8,857 bases of DNA. It comes from Brevundimonas sp. UBA5713 (lineage in GTDB: Bacteria; Pseudomonadota; Alphaproteobacteria; Caulobacterales; Caulobacteraceae). Below, piece after piece: positions 1 to 6,553 of the stretch. Both the position numbers and the translations under genes were made by a program. A model generated the notes under the pieces. The model did no database searches and was not told the origin of the DNA. It saw nothing but the letters and a program-made list of their open reading frames with translations. Every line of letters starts with the position of its first letter. Positions within the stretch are counted from its first letter, which is position 1. The stretch spans positions 1 to 8,857 of the forward strand of contig NZ_DIGV01000052.1 in NCBI RefSeq assembly GCF_002419815.1, given 5' to 3'.

Positions 1-2
1 TG

Positions 3-563
3 AGAAACGGGGGTCACGTCACAACCTCGGACTCAGATGCCCGCACCGTAGTGTCGGCCATGTGTTCTGATGGCGTAGAACGAGACGTTGACATCGCGCT
101 GACCAATGTACTGAACTTCTGGGGCGGGAAACTTCAAGCGTGGGGCATCACGAAGTTTGTCGCCAAGTCAGCGCCAGAACGTCCCGGAACCAGATGGCTA
201 AGCCGCGAGGAAATCCGGCCAGGCAACCTAGAAGCCCTTCAAGGAATAGACTTTACTCAGCAGTTCCAGCTTCTCGAATGGGATACGAAGGCTGGGAGGG
301 CCAAGCCAAAGGACCTGACCGGCTCGAAAATCGAGTTCCGTATTTACAAGCCATCATACAAGCTAGGGATTAGCTTCACCCACCCAGACCATCCCGACGA
401 ACCTATCGAGATTGAGTTCGATTTGACGGACGAAGAGTCAGCACAGGTCCATGTCGCTAAGACCGATGCGGAGCGGGAGGCGACCTATCGTGAGTTGGCT
501 GATGCAAGGCAGGAAGATATCCGCACCCGAGTGATGGAAATGATCGAAAGTCGGCGCAGGTAG
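3..563 (+). CDS. Uncharacterised protein, probably 5'-partial, first gene of an island cassette
   Basis: I do not recognise this protein. The reading frame is open to the left edge of the window. The only internal starts near the front are GTG at 51 (170 residues) and ATG at 60, and neither has a convincing Shine-Dalgarno sequence, so the true start may lie upstream of the window. From the GTG, the product is soluble with no membrane segment or signal peptide. The middle is rich in alternating hydrophobic and charged residues (IEFRIYKPSYKLGISF, then IEIEFDLTDEES), which suggests beta structure. The last 35 or so residues are highly charged (EREATYRELADARQED) and probably helical. It ends at a TAG directly in front of the next gene, so the two are almost certainly co-transcribed. 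Codon use looks less GC-biased than in the genes to the right of the tRNA, as expected for acquired DNA. A partner or antitoxin role for the next gene is possible but unproven. Confidence 0.7.
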   Translation, partial: RNGGHVTTSDSDARTVVSAMCSDGVERDVDIALTNVLNFWGGKLQAWGITKFVAKSAPERPGTRWLSREEIRPGNLEALQGIDFTQQFQLLEWDTKAGRAKPKDLTGSKIEFRIYKPSYKLGISFTHPDHPDEPIEIEFDLTDEESAQVHVAKTDAEREATYRELADARQEDIRTRVMEMIESRRR

Positions 564-569
564 GTGACT

Positions 570-1448
570 ATGTTTCGTGAAGAGGAAATCGACATCGAAC
601 GGCAGTTCGATCCGTACCGGCATTGGATTAACGGAAATCCCGAGAATGACCAATACTGGCACCATCAAGCCCAAGAAGGTCAGGCGCTGCTGGTGATGGA
701 TGCCCTTCGCGACCTGATGGGAGCGGGCGTGACGTACTCAGCGCGGGTGGACGCCGGAACGCCACACACACACCTTCGGTTTGGCGTGGCGCGACGCGCC
801 AAGGCACTGTGGGGAGCCCTCCGCAGTCTCCACGCCAACGTACCGCCCGACCGGGCCGCGCCCATGAACCATGACGAGGTCGAGGTCGTCTCACGAGACC
901 TCAATGTGATCTACATCAACATTCGGGGACTGCTGGATAACCTCGCTTGGGCAGTGGTTCACCAGTTTGGGACTGGTGCTACGAAGCAGATTGCGCCCGT
1001 CCAAATCGGGTTATTCCGCCGCACACTTAGTCAGGACGACAACCTCAGCCCGCTCGCTGAGACACTGGCAGAATACCAGCAGTGGGACCGGGACATCAGT
1101 GAACGTCGCGACCCTGCTGCCCATCGAATTCCGCTAAGCGTTGCTCCCAGCGTCTTAGACGAGGCTGCGCAGGCAGAATGGAACCGGCTCAAGGCGGAAT
1201 ACGATGCTGTATTCGCAGCTGCTATTGCAGCCGCGAGCGATCGCCGCGCCGATGTCGATCAGTCCTTTGCTCGTGTCAGTGAAGCTCACGCACGGCTCCA
1301 GTCCGTGGGCCGGTTCCTCCCGTGGTTTGGGCACGACTACGCTGAGCGCCAGAATCCAATCTACCCGACTGTGCCGCAGGACTTAGCAATGATGCTGAAG
1401 GTATCGGCGCGGGTCTTCACGTTCATGGACGAACGCCTTGCTGCATAA
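570..1448 (+). CDS. Uncharacterised protein with HEPN-like R-x4-H motif
   Basis: The product has 292 residues from ATG 570. I prefer this start to the in-frame GTG at 564 because AGG at 558-560, inside the end of the previous gene, is a well-placed Shine-Dalgarno sequence. No signal peptide or membrane segment is visible. Two stretches resemble helical HEPN-type domains: a hydrophobic helix reading RGLLDNLAWAVVHQ, and ERRDPAAHRIPL, in which R180 and H185 form R-x4-H. Many HEPN ribonucleases of defence and toxin systems use an R-x4-6-H signature, and R-x-x-x-x-H-R-I-P is a pattern I associate with such uncharacterised bacterial proteins. The C-terminal third is helical, Ala-rich, and ends in an aromatic-containing segment. 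The gene lies 6 nt after the upstream stop, next to a tRNA, in a region that looks like an island. A defence or toxin role is inference; it could also be a non-catalytic HEPN-fold protein. Confidence 0.75.
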   Translation: MFREEEIDIERQFDPYRHWINGNPENDQYWHHQAQEGQALLVMDALRDLMGAGVTYSARVDAGTPHTHLRFGVARRAKALWGALRSLHANVPPDRAAPMNHDEVEVVSRDLNVIYINIRGLLDNLAWAVVHQFGTGATKQIAPVQIGLFRRTLSQDDNLSPLAETLAEYQQWDRDISERRDPAAHRIPLSVAPSVLDEAAQAEWNRLKAEYDAVFAAAIAAASDRRADVDQSFARVSEAHARLQSVGRFLPWFGHDYAERQNPIYPTVPQDLAMMLKVSARVFTFMDERLAA

Positions 1449-1636
1449 ATCAACGCCCTCTGGCCCGCGCCAAGCTCGTGAAAGGGGCGTCGTCGCCGCG
1501 CAGATGCGCCCTACGCGGCAATTTCCTTCGGAAGCGTCAGAAGTAGGCCTCCCCATTCTGTTGGTATTCGGCCCTCTCCCCAAAAGCGGACGTCAGCAAC
1601 TGCCGCGTTGAGTCATTAGCGGACAGAGTAGCTCTG

Positions 1637-1648
1637 AGAACCTGTCAA
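1637..1648 (-). repeat. Inverted partial copy of the 21-bp repeat
   Basis: On the minus strand this reads TTGACAGGTTCT. It matches the start of the nearby tandem repeat (TTGAGCAGGTTCT) except for one missing base. Two direct copies and one inverted copy on the same side of a tRNA end would fit integrase or excisionase arm sites, but this is inference. Confidence 0.35.
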
Positions 1649-1675
1649 AGACGCCCTAGGAACTGCATGTCGCAG

Positions 1676-1698
1676 AAGTTGCGAAAGATTTGCAACTT
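1676..1698. repeat. Perfect 7-bp inverted repeat (hairpin)
   Basis: AAGTTGC at 1676-1682 and GCAACTT at 1692-1698 flank a 9-nt loop. There is no T run after it, so it does not look like an intrinsic terminator. Its right arm overlaps the first two bases of the tandem repeat at 1697. Confidence 0.45.
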
Positions 1699-1738
1699 GA
1701 GCAGGTCTTAACTGGTATTGAGCAGGTTCTAACTGGTA
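1697..1738. repeat. 21-bp tandem direct repeat beside the tRNA 3' end
   Basis: Two head-to-tail 21-bp units (1697-1717 and 1718-1738) both begin TTGAGCAGGT and end TAACTGGTA. They differ only at positions 11 and 12 (CT against TC). The array ends 11 bp before the tRNA 3' end. The position suggests protein binding sites of an integrated element. Confidence 0.7.
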
Positions 1739-1749
1739 ACGACAAAAAA

Positions 1750-1826
1750 TGGCGACCCCGCCAGGACTCCAACCTGGGACCTCGGCTTTAGGAAAGCCTT
1801 GCTCTATGCAGCTGAGCTACGGGGCC
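1750..1826 (-). tRNA. tRNA-Arg (anticodon CCT)
   Basis: The minus strand folds into a complete cloverleaf of 77 nt including an encoded CCA. The acceptor arm GGCCCCG pairs with CGGGGTC with one G-T pair. The D stem is GCTC/GAGC. The anticodon loop is TTCCTAA, giving CCT, which reads AGG. The anticodon stem AGGCT/AGCCG has a mismatched outer pair. The T arm is CCAGG/CCTGG, with loop TTGGAGT instead of the usual TTCGA-type start, which is slightly unusual. The 3' end faces the low-GC two-gene region on the left, the orientation expected if an integrase used the tRNA 3' end as its target. Confidence 0.93.
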
Positions 1827-1834
1827 ACGGGGTC

Positions 1835-1863
1835 TGAGTAGTCAGGGTGGGCGGGGGTGACAA
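1835..1863 (-). promoter_or_regulatory. Probable promoter of tRNA-Arg
   Basis: Read on the minus strand, TTGTCA (1863-1858) and TACTCA (1840-1835) are separated by 17 bp. The -10 element ends 8 bp before the first base of the tRNA, so the primary transcript would have a very short leader. This is a motif match only. Confidence 0.4.
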
Positions 1864-1937
1864 GGCCTGTGCGAGCTTGGCTGGGGATTTCTTGTGACTG
1901 TGGCGTGGACGAGGCGCGCATTGCGGGGCCCGTTCGC

Positions 1938-1970
1938 GTGGTTAACCTTTGTGGTTAAGGTGCATTAACC
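1938..1970. promoter_or_regulatory. Operator-like array of three GGTTAA sites
   Basis: GTGGTTAA occurs at 1938-1945 and again at 1951-1958. An inverted TTAACC at 1965-1970 forms a perfect dyad with the second copy (GGTTAA, 6 bp, TTAACC). The array ends about 10 bp upstream of a likely extended -10 element. TTAA pairs recall the CtrA box of Caulobacterales (TTAA-N7-TTAA), but the gaps here are 9 and 6 bp, so that assignment is uncertain. Confidence 0.45.
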
Positions 1971-1979
1971 TACTAGATG

Positions 1980-1988
1980 TGGTATAGA
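1980..1988 (+). promoter_or_regulatory. Candidate extended -10 promoter for the helicase operon
   Basis: TG-G-TATAGA matches an extended sigma70 -10 element, the most AT-rich promoter-like motif between the tRNA and the helicase. Transcription would start near 1994, giving a leader of about 160 nt. No strong -35 is visible at the ideal distance, and the GGTTAA array lies where activators would bind. Confidence 0.35.
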
Positions 1989-1993
1989 ACAAA

Positions 1994-2031
1994 GCTCGAA
2001 TCGAGCGGTGTCGCTGATTCGGTCATGATTC
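1994..2031. promoter_or_regulatory. Cluster of three GANTC methylation sites
   Basis: GAATC (1998-2002), GATTC (2016-2020) and GATTC (2027-2031) lie within 34 bp. The first sits in the centre of the near-palindrome GCTCGAATCGAGC (1994-2006). In Caulobacterales GANTC is methylated by CcrM, and such sites near promoters can be read by GcrA. Regulation here is inferred from density and position only. Confidence 0.45.
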
Positions 2032-2156
2032 GTTCGTGCCGTGTTTCGAGGCTTGGTAACGGATCGTTCATCTTCTGTGTGAAAATCGGAATTTGGTGAC
2101 GCGCGGGCAGAGTTCGTTCTGGCCTTGGGGCTCGCATGTGCTAGGGCAGGCGGGTC

Positions 2157-5100
2157 ATGAGTGATCGTTCCACTGGCCTTGCGCCCTCGCGCATTACGGC
2201 CATCCTCGGCCCGACCAATACCGGCAAGACCCACCTGACGGTCGAGCGGATGCTGGGTCACACGTCGGGTATGATCGGCCTGCCGCTGCGGCTGCTGGCG
2301 CGCGAGATTTATGAGCGCATCGTCAAGCTGAGAGGCGCGTCGTCGGTGGCACTGATCACCGGCGAAGAAAAGATCGTCCCGCCTCGTCCGGCCTATTTCG
2401 TCTGCACGGTCGAGGCCATGCCGCTGGAGCGGCAGGTGGACTTCCTCGCGGTCGATGAAATCCAACTGGTGGCCGATCCCGAGCGCGGACACGTCTTTAC
2501 CCAGCGCTTGCTGCACGCGCGCGGGCGGTTCGAGACCATGTTTCTGGGCGCGGGGACGATGGAGCCGTTGATGCGGCGCTTGGTGCCCGATGCCGAGATC
2601 GTCAGCCGCGAGCGCCTGTCGGTTCTGTCCTACGCGGGCTCCAAGAAAATCACACGCCTGCCGCGCCGCAGTGCTGTCGTCGCCTTCTCCACCGAGCGGG
2701 TGTACGCCATCGCCGAGCTGTTGCGTCGCCAAAGGGGCGGGGCCGCGGTGGTGATGGGTAGCTTGTCGCCCCGCACTCGCAATGCGCAGGTGGAGCTGTT
2801 CCAGTCGGGCGAGGTGGACTTTCTTGTCGCGACCGACGCCATCGGCATGGGGCTAAACATGGATGTGGACCATGTGGCCTTTGCGGGGATGCGCAAGTTC
2901 GACGGTCGTCGCACGCGATACCTTTATGCCCACGAGATCGCCCAGATTGCGGGCCGCGCCGGACGGCATATGCGCAACGGCACATTTGGCGTTACCGCCG
3001 AGGCCGAGGAACTGGACGAGGACCTGATCGAGCAGATCGCCGAGCATCGCTTTGATCCGGTCGAAGCGGCGGAATGGCGCAATGCGCGGTTGGACTTTGA
3101 CACCCTGCCGGACCTGCTGCGTTCGCTGGAAAAGACGCCCGAGAGGGCAGGGCTGCGGCTAACCTTGCCGTCACTGGACGAGATTATGCTTCGCCGTCTG
3201 TCGCAGGACGACGAGATCAAGAAGGCGGCCCGTTCGAGGGGCACCCTGATGCGCCTGTGGGAAGCCTGCCAACTGCCGGACTTCCAAAAGACCACGACGG
3301 ATGAACACGCCCGTCTGGCCAAAGAGATTTTCAGCGCCCTGACGACGGGCCACGGTCGTTTGCAAAACGACTGGATTGCGCCGCGCTTTGCCGATCTGGA
3401 CCGCGACGACGGGCAGATCGATCAGGTTTCGGCGCGTCTGGCGGGCGTGCGCACCCTGGCCTACATCGCCAACCGTCCCGACTGGTTGCATAATGCCAAG
3501 GAATGGGCGGAAAAGACCAAGGCGCTGGAAGAGCGACTGAGCGATGTGCTGCATGAGAAGCTGACGGCGCGGTTCGTGGACCGTCGCACCTCGGCGCTGA
3601 TGCGTGTGCTGAATGATAGTGCCGAAGTGTTGGCCGGTGTGGCCGACGACGGCGAAGTGACTATAGAGGGAGAGGCCGTGGGCCGCTTGGAGGGTGTGAA
3701 ATTCACCCTCGATGCCGGTGGTTCGGCCCTAGCGGATCGGGCGCTGCGTCAGGCAGCCACCCGTGCCGTGGCTCCAGAGATTGGACGGAGACTAAAGGTT
3801 TTGGCCAAGGAAGAAGACGCTGGCTTTACGCTGGATGCGGATGGTTCGGTGCGTTGGCAGGGCGCGGTGGCGGCCAAGGTCGTCAATGACGACGTGTTTC
3901 ACCCGCGCGTTCACCTGATCGGCGATCTGGGCGATACGGCGGCGCGTGAAGCGGCGCAAAAGCGCATCGAGACGTGGCTGGGTGAAGAGGCCGGACGGGC
4001 TCTGCGCGATCTCAAGCGTCTGAAGCGTGCGGTGGATGACGGCGTGCTGGCGGGGCTGGTGCGCGGTATCGCCTGGCGCATCGTCGAAGCCGGCGGCGTG
4101 CTGCCGCGTGCCGAGGTACGCGAGGACCTGTCCAGCCTGTCGCCGGAAGACCGCAAATCTTTGGGCAAGTTCGCCATTCGCATCGGCACCCATGCCGTGT
4201 GGCTGCCGTCCATGCTGAAACCGCGCGCCCAGACCTTTGCCCGTGCCTTTGTCGCCAGTGATGGCAGCAAGGCACTGGAGGGCGAGGGCCTTCGCGAACT
4301 GCGCGGGGACAAGCCATCGGCCAAGGCGCTGGCCGCCTATGGTCGTCAGATCGTGGGCCGTTTCAGCGTGCCGGTCGAACTGCTGGAACAGTACGCCGAC
4401 CTGCAACGCAAGGCCGGACGTGGCGACCTGCCCAAAGAGGCGCTGGAGGCTCTTGGCTGGAATGAGGGTCAGGTGCGGGCGGTGCGCTCGGCCCTGCGCC
4501 CGCCGCGTCGTGAAGAGGCGGGTGCCGCCGCTGCGGCCCCTGTGGTGGATGCGGACTCGCCGTTTGCCGCTCTGATGGCGCTGAAAACCGCCGAGCCGGA
4601 AGCCAAGCCTGCTCAAAAGCCGCGCCGCGAGAAGAAGCCGAAACAACCGCGTCAGCCCGTGCCGGAAGGCGAAACGCCTGAAGCGACTGCCGAGGGTGAG
4701 GGCGCACCGAAGAAGAAGCGCCGCCGCCGTCGCGGTAAGGGCAAGGGCGAGGCCGAGGCCACTGCGGGTGAAACCGCCGAGGCCGCTGAACTGACCGAAT
4801 GTGCACAGGCGGTCGAGGGCGAAGTTCCCGCTGTCGGTGCCGAGGGTGAAGAGGCTCCGGCCAAGAAGAAGCGCCGTCGTCGCCGCAAGCCCAAGGGCGA
4901 GCGCACGCCGGTTGAGGGCGGTGCCGTTGAGGCCAGCGAAGGGGAGGCCACCGAAGCCGCTCCGGCATCGGAAACGGTTGAGGGTGAACCAGCTGAGGGC
5001 GAAGCCGCACCGAAAAAGAAGCGCCGTCGCCGCCGTGGCAAGAAGCCGGTGACCGAGGCTGGTGCCGAAGGCCCGTCGTCTGACGACGCAGCCGGTTCGG

Positions 5101-5300
5101 ATGAAGCCGCTGCCTCTACCCAAGCTGGCGAAGCTCCGGGCGCAGGCGAAGCCAAGAAGAAGCGTCGCCGCCGCTCTCGCAAGCCCAAGGCTGCGGGCGA
5201 GCGGGCAGAAGGTGCAGAGGCAACTTCCGAGCCCGCTGCGGTCGAAGCGCCTGCATCTGCGGCTGAACCGGCTGCTCCCGAACCCTTGGGCGAGGCCTAA
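2157..5300 (+). CDS. Suv3-like superfamily 2 RNA helicase with repetitive basic tail
   Basis: This is an ATP-dependent RNA helicase of 1047 residues, similar to mitochondrial Suv3, which unwinds RNA for degradation. Motif I is GPTNTGKT (18-25) and motif II is DEIQ (100-103). Motif V is around ATDAIGMGLN (225-234) and motif VI is QIAGRAGR (263-270), so the catalytic core is intact. A Suv3-type C-terminal helical part follows, including DTLPDLLRSLE. The region to about residue 790 is well conserved in character and ends near DSPFAALMALK. The last 230 or so residues are low complexity: four Lys3-Arg4-5 blocks begin at residues 852, 903, 953 and 1000, separated by acidic Ala/Glu/Gly linkers. The tail probably binds RNA or protein partners and is likely disordered. 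ATG 2157 follows a purine-rich GGCAGGCGGG. The gene is followed 20 nt later by an RNA-binding protein, suggesting a two-gene RNA-metabolism operon. The physiological substrate is unknown. Confidence 0.93.
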   Translation: MSDRSTGLAPSRITAILGPTNTGKTHLTVERMLGHTSGMIGLPLRLLAREIYERIVKLRGASSVALITGEEKIVPPRPAYFVCTVEAMPLERQVDFLAVDEIQLVADPERGHVFTQRLLHARGRFETMFLGAGTMEPLMRRLVPDAEIVSRERLSVLSYAGSKKITRLPRRSAVVAFSTERVYAIAELLRRQRGGAAVVMGSLSPRTRNAQVELFQSGEVDFLVATDAIGMGLNMDVDHVAFAGMRKFDGRRTRYLYAHEIAQIAGRAGRHMRNGTFGVTAEAEELDEDLIEQIAEHRFDPVEAAEWRNARLDFDTLPDLLRSLEKTPERAGLRLTLPSLDEIMLRRLSQDDEIKKAARSRGTLMRLWEACQLPDFQKTTTDEHARLAKEIFSALTTGHGRLQNDWIAPRFADLDRDDGQIDQVSARLAGVRTLAYIANRPDWLHNAKEWAEKTKALEERLSDVLHEKLTARFVDRRTSALMRVLNDSAEVLAGVADDGEVTIEGEAVGRLEGVKFTLDAGGSALADRALRQAATRAVAPEIGRRLKVLAKEEDAGFTLDADGSVRWQGAVAAKVVNDDVFHPRVHLIGDLGDTAAREAAQKRIETWLGEEAGRALRDLKRLKRAVDDGVLAGLVRGIAWRIVEAGGVLPRAEVREDLSSLSPEDRKSLGKFAIRIGTHAVWLPSMLKPRAQTFARAFVASDGSKALEGEGLRELRGDKPSAKALAAYGRQIVGRFSVPVELLEQYADLQRKAGRGDLPKEALEALGWNEGQVRAVRSALRPPRREEAGAAAAAPVVDADSPFAALMALKTAEPEAKPAQKPRREKKPKQPRQPVPEGETPEATAEGEGAPKKKRRRRRGKGKGEAEATAGETAEAAELTECAQAVEGEVPAVGAEGEEAPAKKKRRRRRKPKGERTPVEGGAVEASEGEATEAAPASETVEGEPAEGEAAPKKKRRRRRGKKPVTEAGAEGPSSDDAAGSDEAAASTQAGEAPGAGEAKKKRRRRSRKPKAAGERAEGAEATSEPAAVEAPASAAEPAAPEPLGEA
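4710..5190 (+). repeat. Four in-frame Lys/Arg-block repeats, about 50-codon period
   Basis: Blocks coding for KKKRRRRR (the last is KKKRRRRSR) begin at 4710, 4863, 5013 and 5154, a spacing of 153, 150 and 141 nt. The intervening linkers share Glu-Gly-Glu and Ala-Pro-(Ala)-Lys junctions. The pattern suggests expansion by tandem duplication inside the helicase gene followed by drift. Confidence 0.8.
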
Positions 5301-5320
5301 GGCCCTGCGCGGGGTTCGCC

Positions 5321-5671
5321 ATGGATAGCAGCACCGCCCCACAATCCATCCGGATTGACCTGTGGCTCTGGCACGCCCGCTTCTTCAAGACGCGGGCGCT
5401 TGCCGCTGAAATGGTGTCGAAAAAGAAGATCCACCTGACCCATCAGGGGCGGCAGGTGCGGCTGGATAAGCCCAGCCGCACGGTCCACGTTGGCGACGAG
5501 ATCATGTTCAGCCTCGGCGGGCGGATCACACAGGTGAAGGTGCTGGCTATCGGCGAGCGCCGTGGACCTGCCACCGAGGCGAGGACGCTTTACGAAGACC
5601 ACTCGCCCAAAGATCAGCCGCAACCGGTCGCCAAATGGGACGGTGATCGCGGCGGTCGCGGACATATTTAA
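5321..5671 (+). CDS. hslR: Hsp15-like S4-domain RNA-binding protein
   Basis: This 116-residue protein matches the Hsp15/HslR family along most of its length. The S4 domain starts at DLWLWHARFFKTRALAAEMV (13-32), which corresponds to the DKWLWAARFYKTRALA region of E. coli Hsp15. The family hallmark ERRGPATEARTLYED lies at 79-93. E. coli Hsp15 binds free 50S subunits carrying nascent chains and helps to recycle stalled ribosomes. The same role is plausible here, but has not been shown for alphaproteobacterial forms. The protein is somewhat shorter than the E. coli one (133 residues), with a reduced basic C-terminal tail that ends in a Gly/Arg-rich segment. ATG 5321 lies 20 nt after the helicase stop with only a weak GGGG upstream, so translational coupling with the helicase is likely. 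Confidence 0.9.
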   Translation: MDSSTAPQSIRIDLWLWHARFFKTRALAAEMVSKKKIHLTHQGRQVRLDKPSRTVHVGDEIMFSLGGRITQVKVLAIGERRGPATEARTLYEDHSPKDQPQPVAKWDGDRGGRGHI

Positions 5672-5697
5672 GGGCGCAGACCCCTAAGCCTGCGCCC
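5672..5697. terminator. Hairpin between convergent hslR and yceI
   Basis: GGGCGCAG (5672-5679) and CTGCGCCC (5690-5697) form a perfect 8-bp stem with a 10-nt loop directly after the hslR stop. There is no T run on the plus strand. On the minus strand the stem is followed by TTAAATAT, so it may work better as a terminator for yceI. A second small hairpin, GCCATC-CGTG-GATGGC, lies at 5712-5727. Confidence 0.55.
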
Positions 5698-5737
5698 CTG
5701 AAACGGCTCATGCCATCCGTGGATGGCGATGGCTGGC

Positions 5738-6358
5738 TTACTTCACGAACTCGCCTTCGATGTGCAGTTCGATTTCATCGCCCAGAGCCGGCAGGCCGTA
5801 GGTGATGCCAAAGTCCGAACGCTTGATCTTGGCTTCGGCGTCAAAGCCCGCGCGATACTTGCCGCCCATCGAAGGACCGGCCTGATTGAACTCGACCTCC
5901 AGCTTCACCGGACGGGTGATGCCTTTGATGGTCAGGTTGCCATAAACGTCGGCTTCATTGCGGTCATCGTCGTCCATGACGATGCGGGTCGATTCAAAAG
6001 TGGCTGTCGGGTGGTTGGCGACGTCAAAGAAGTCTTCACCCAATAGGTGGCGCTTCAGGGCGTCATCATTGGGGGCGATGTCCGCAATCGGGATGGTGGC
6101 CGACAGACGGCTGTTGGCAGGATTGGCCGGATCCAGTTGCAGGCGGGCCTGAACATTCACGAACTGGCCGTAGAAGTCGGAAAAGCCCAGATGGTCGACT
6201 TTCCAGGTAATGCGGCCATGGCTGGGATCCAGCTCATAGTCTCCGGCCTGCACTTCGGCTGGGTTCTTGGTCAGGGCGGATTGGGCAATCACGCCAGTTC
6301 CGCCGACCAGAGCAAGGGCCGAGGCGGCAATGGCAGCTGTACGCAAGGATACGCGCAT
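5738..6358 (-). CDS. yceI: YceI-family periplasmic protein
   Basis: This is a 206-residue exported protein of the YceI family, which has a lipocalin-like barrel that binds isoprenoid-type lipids. The start is ATG at 6358: an excellent Shine-Dalgarno sequence GGAGGAG (6371-6365) sits 6 nt upstream, and a longer frame from a TTG would run through that site. A signal peptide is clear: MRVSLRT, then a hydrophobic Ala/Val/Gly stretch, with probable cleavage near IAQSA around residues 23-27. The mature part begins with the family-typical YELDPSHGRITWKVDHLGFSD. It then has LGEDFFDVANHPTATFES and, near the end, a KIKRSDFGITYGLPALGDE segment, all characteristic of YceI. The precise ligand is unknown; roles in stress or in quinone or polyisoprenoid handling are suggested for the family. 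The gene is monocistronic and converges on hslR. Confidence 0.93.
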   Translation of the reverse strand: MRVSLRTAAIAASALALVGGTGVIAQSALTKNPAEVQAGDYELDPSHGRITWKVDHLGFSDFYGQFVNVQARLQLDPANPANSRLSATIPIADIAPNDDALKRHLLGEDFFDVANHPTATFESTRIVMDDDDRNEADVYGNLTIKGITRPVKLEVEFNQAGPSMGGKYRAGFDAEAKIKRSDFGITYGLPALGDEIELHIEGEFVK

Positions 6359-6553
6359 GTGTGTCTCCTCCAAACTGGGCGTGTTTCAGTTTCATTTAAA
6401 AGAGGGCCTGAACAGCAACTTTGGTCGATTTGGCATGATGCGTTACCGACTTTGACCCGTGTCTCAAGCGTACTCGGTTGACAGTTGGTTCCCGGAAGAG
6501 GCATTTGCGCGCCCTCGACCTTTTTCCAGTTCTTTACGGGCCTGATTGCCGCA

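Larger units (their letters stand above)
1449..1749. other. Gene-free junction between island genes and tRNA-Arg
   Basis: No convincing gene is present. The stretch holds a short hairpin and a 21-bp tandem repeat close to the tRNA 3' end, each listed separately. It also has two copies of AGCGGAC (1585-1591 and 1618-1624) 33 bp apart. Read on the minus strand, 1500-1600 has short open stretches in two frames, each broken by stops. It could be a decayed gene or a dispersed intergenic repeat, but I cannot identify it. Confidence 0.5.

Noticed and set aside
1383..1583. A 66-codon minus-strand gene in the junction
   Set aside because: It overlaps the end of the HEPN-like gene and has no ribosome binding site or recognisable pattern.
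1697..1738. A CRISPR array
   Set aside because: The two 21-bp copies are directly adjacent with no spacers, and there are only two.
1942..1968. A canonical CtrA box
   Set aside because: The TTAA pairs are spaced 9 and 6 bp apart instead of 7, so I report an operator-like array and leave the factor open.
1965..2732. A 255-codon minus-strand frame across the helicase start
   Set aside because: It covers the conserved helicase motifs I and II in antisense and has His/Gln/Arg-rich composition with no domain pattern.
3792..5342. A 516-codon open frame on the minus strand
   Set aside because: It is antisense to the helicase, most of it opposite the repetitive Lys/Arg tail and the conserved region, and its product is low-complexity Arg/Leu/Gly. 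It is a shadow of high-GC codon use.
6359..6373. A TTG start for yceI five codons upstream
   Set aside because: Its codons are the Shine-Dalgarno GGAGGAG itself; ATG 6358 has ideal spacing.
6485..6553. An N-terminal extension of the ferredoxin
   Set aside because: The added 23 residues have no counterpart in FdxA proteins, and MTYIVTDAC is the standard start.
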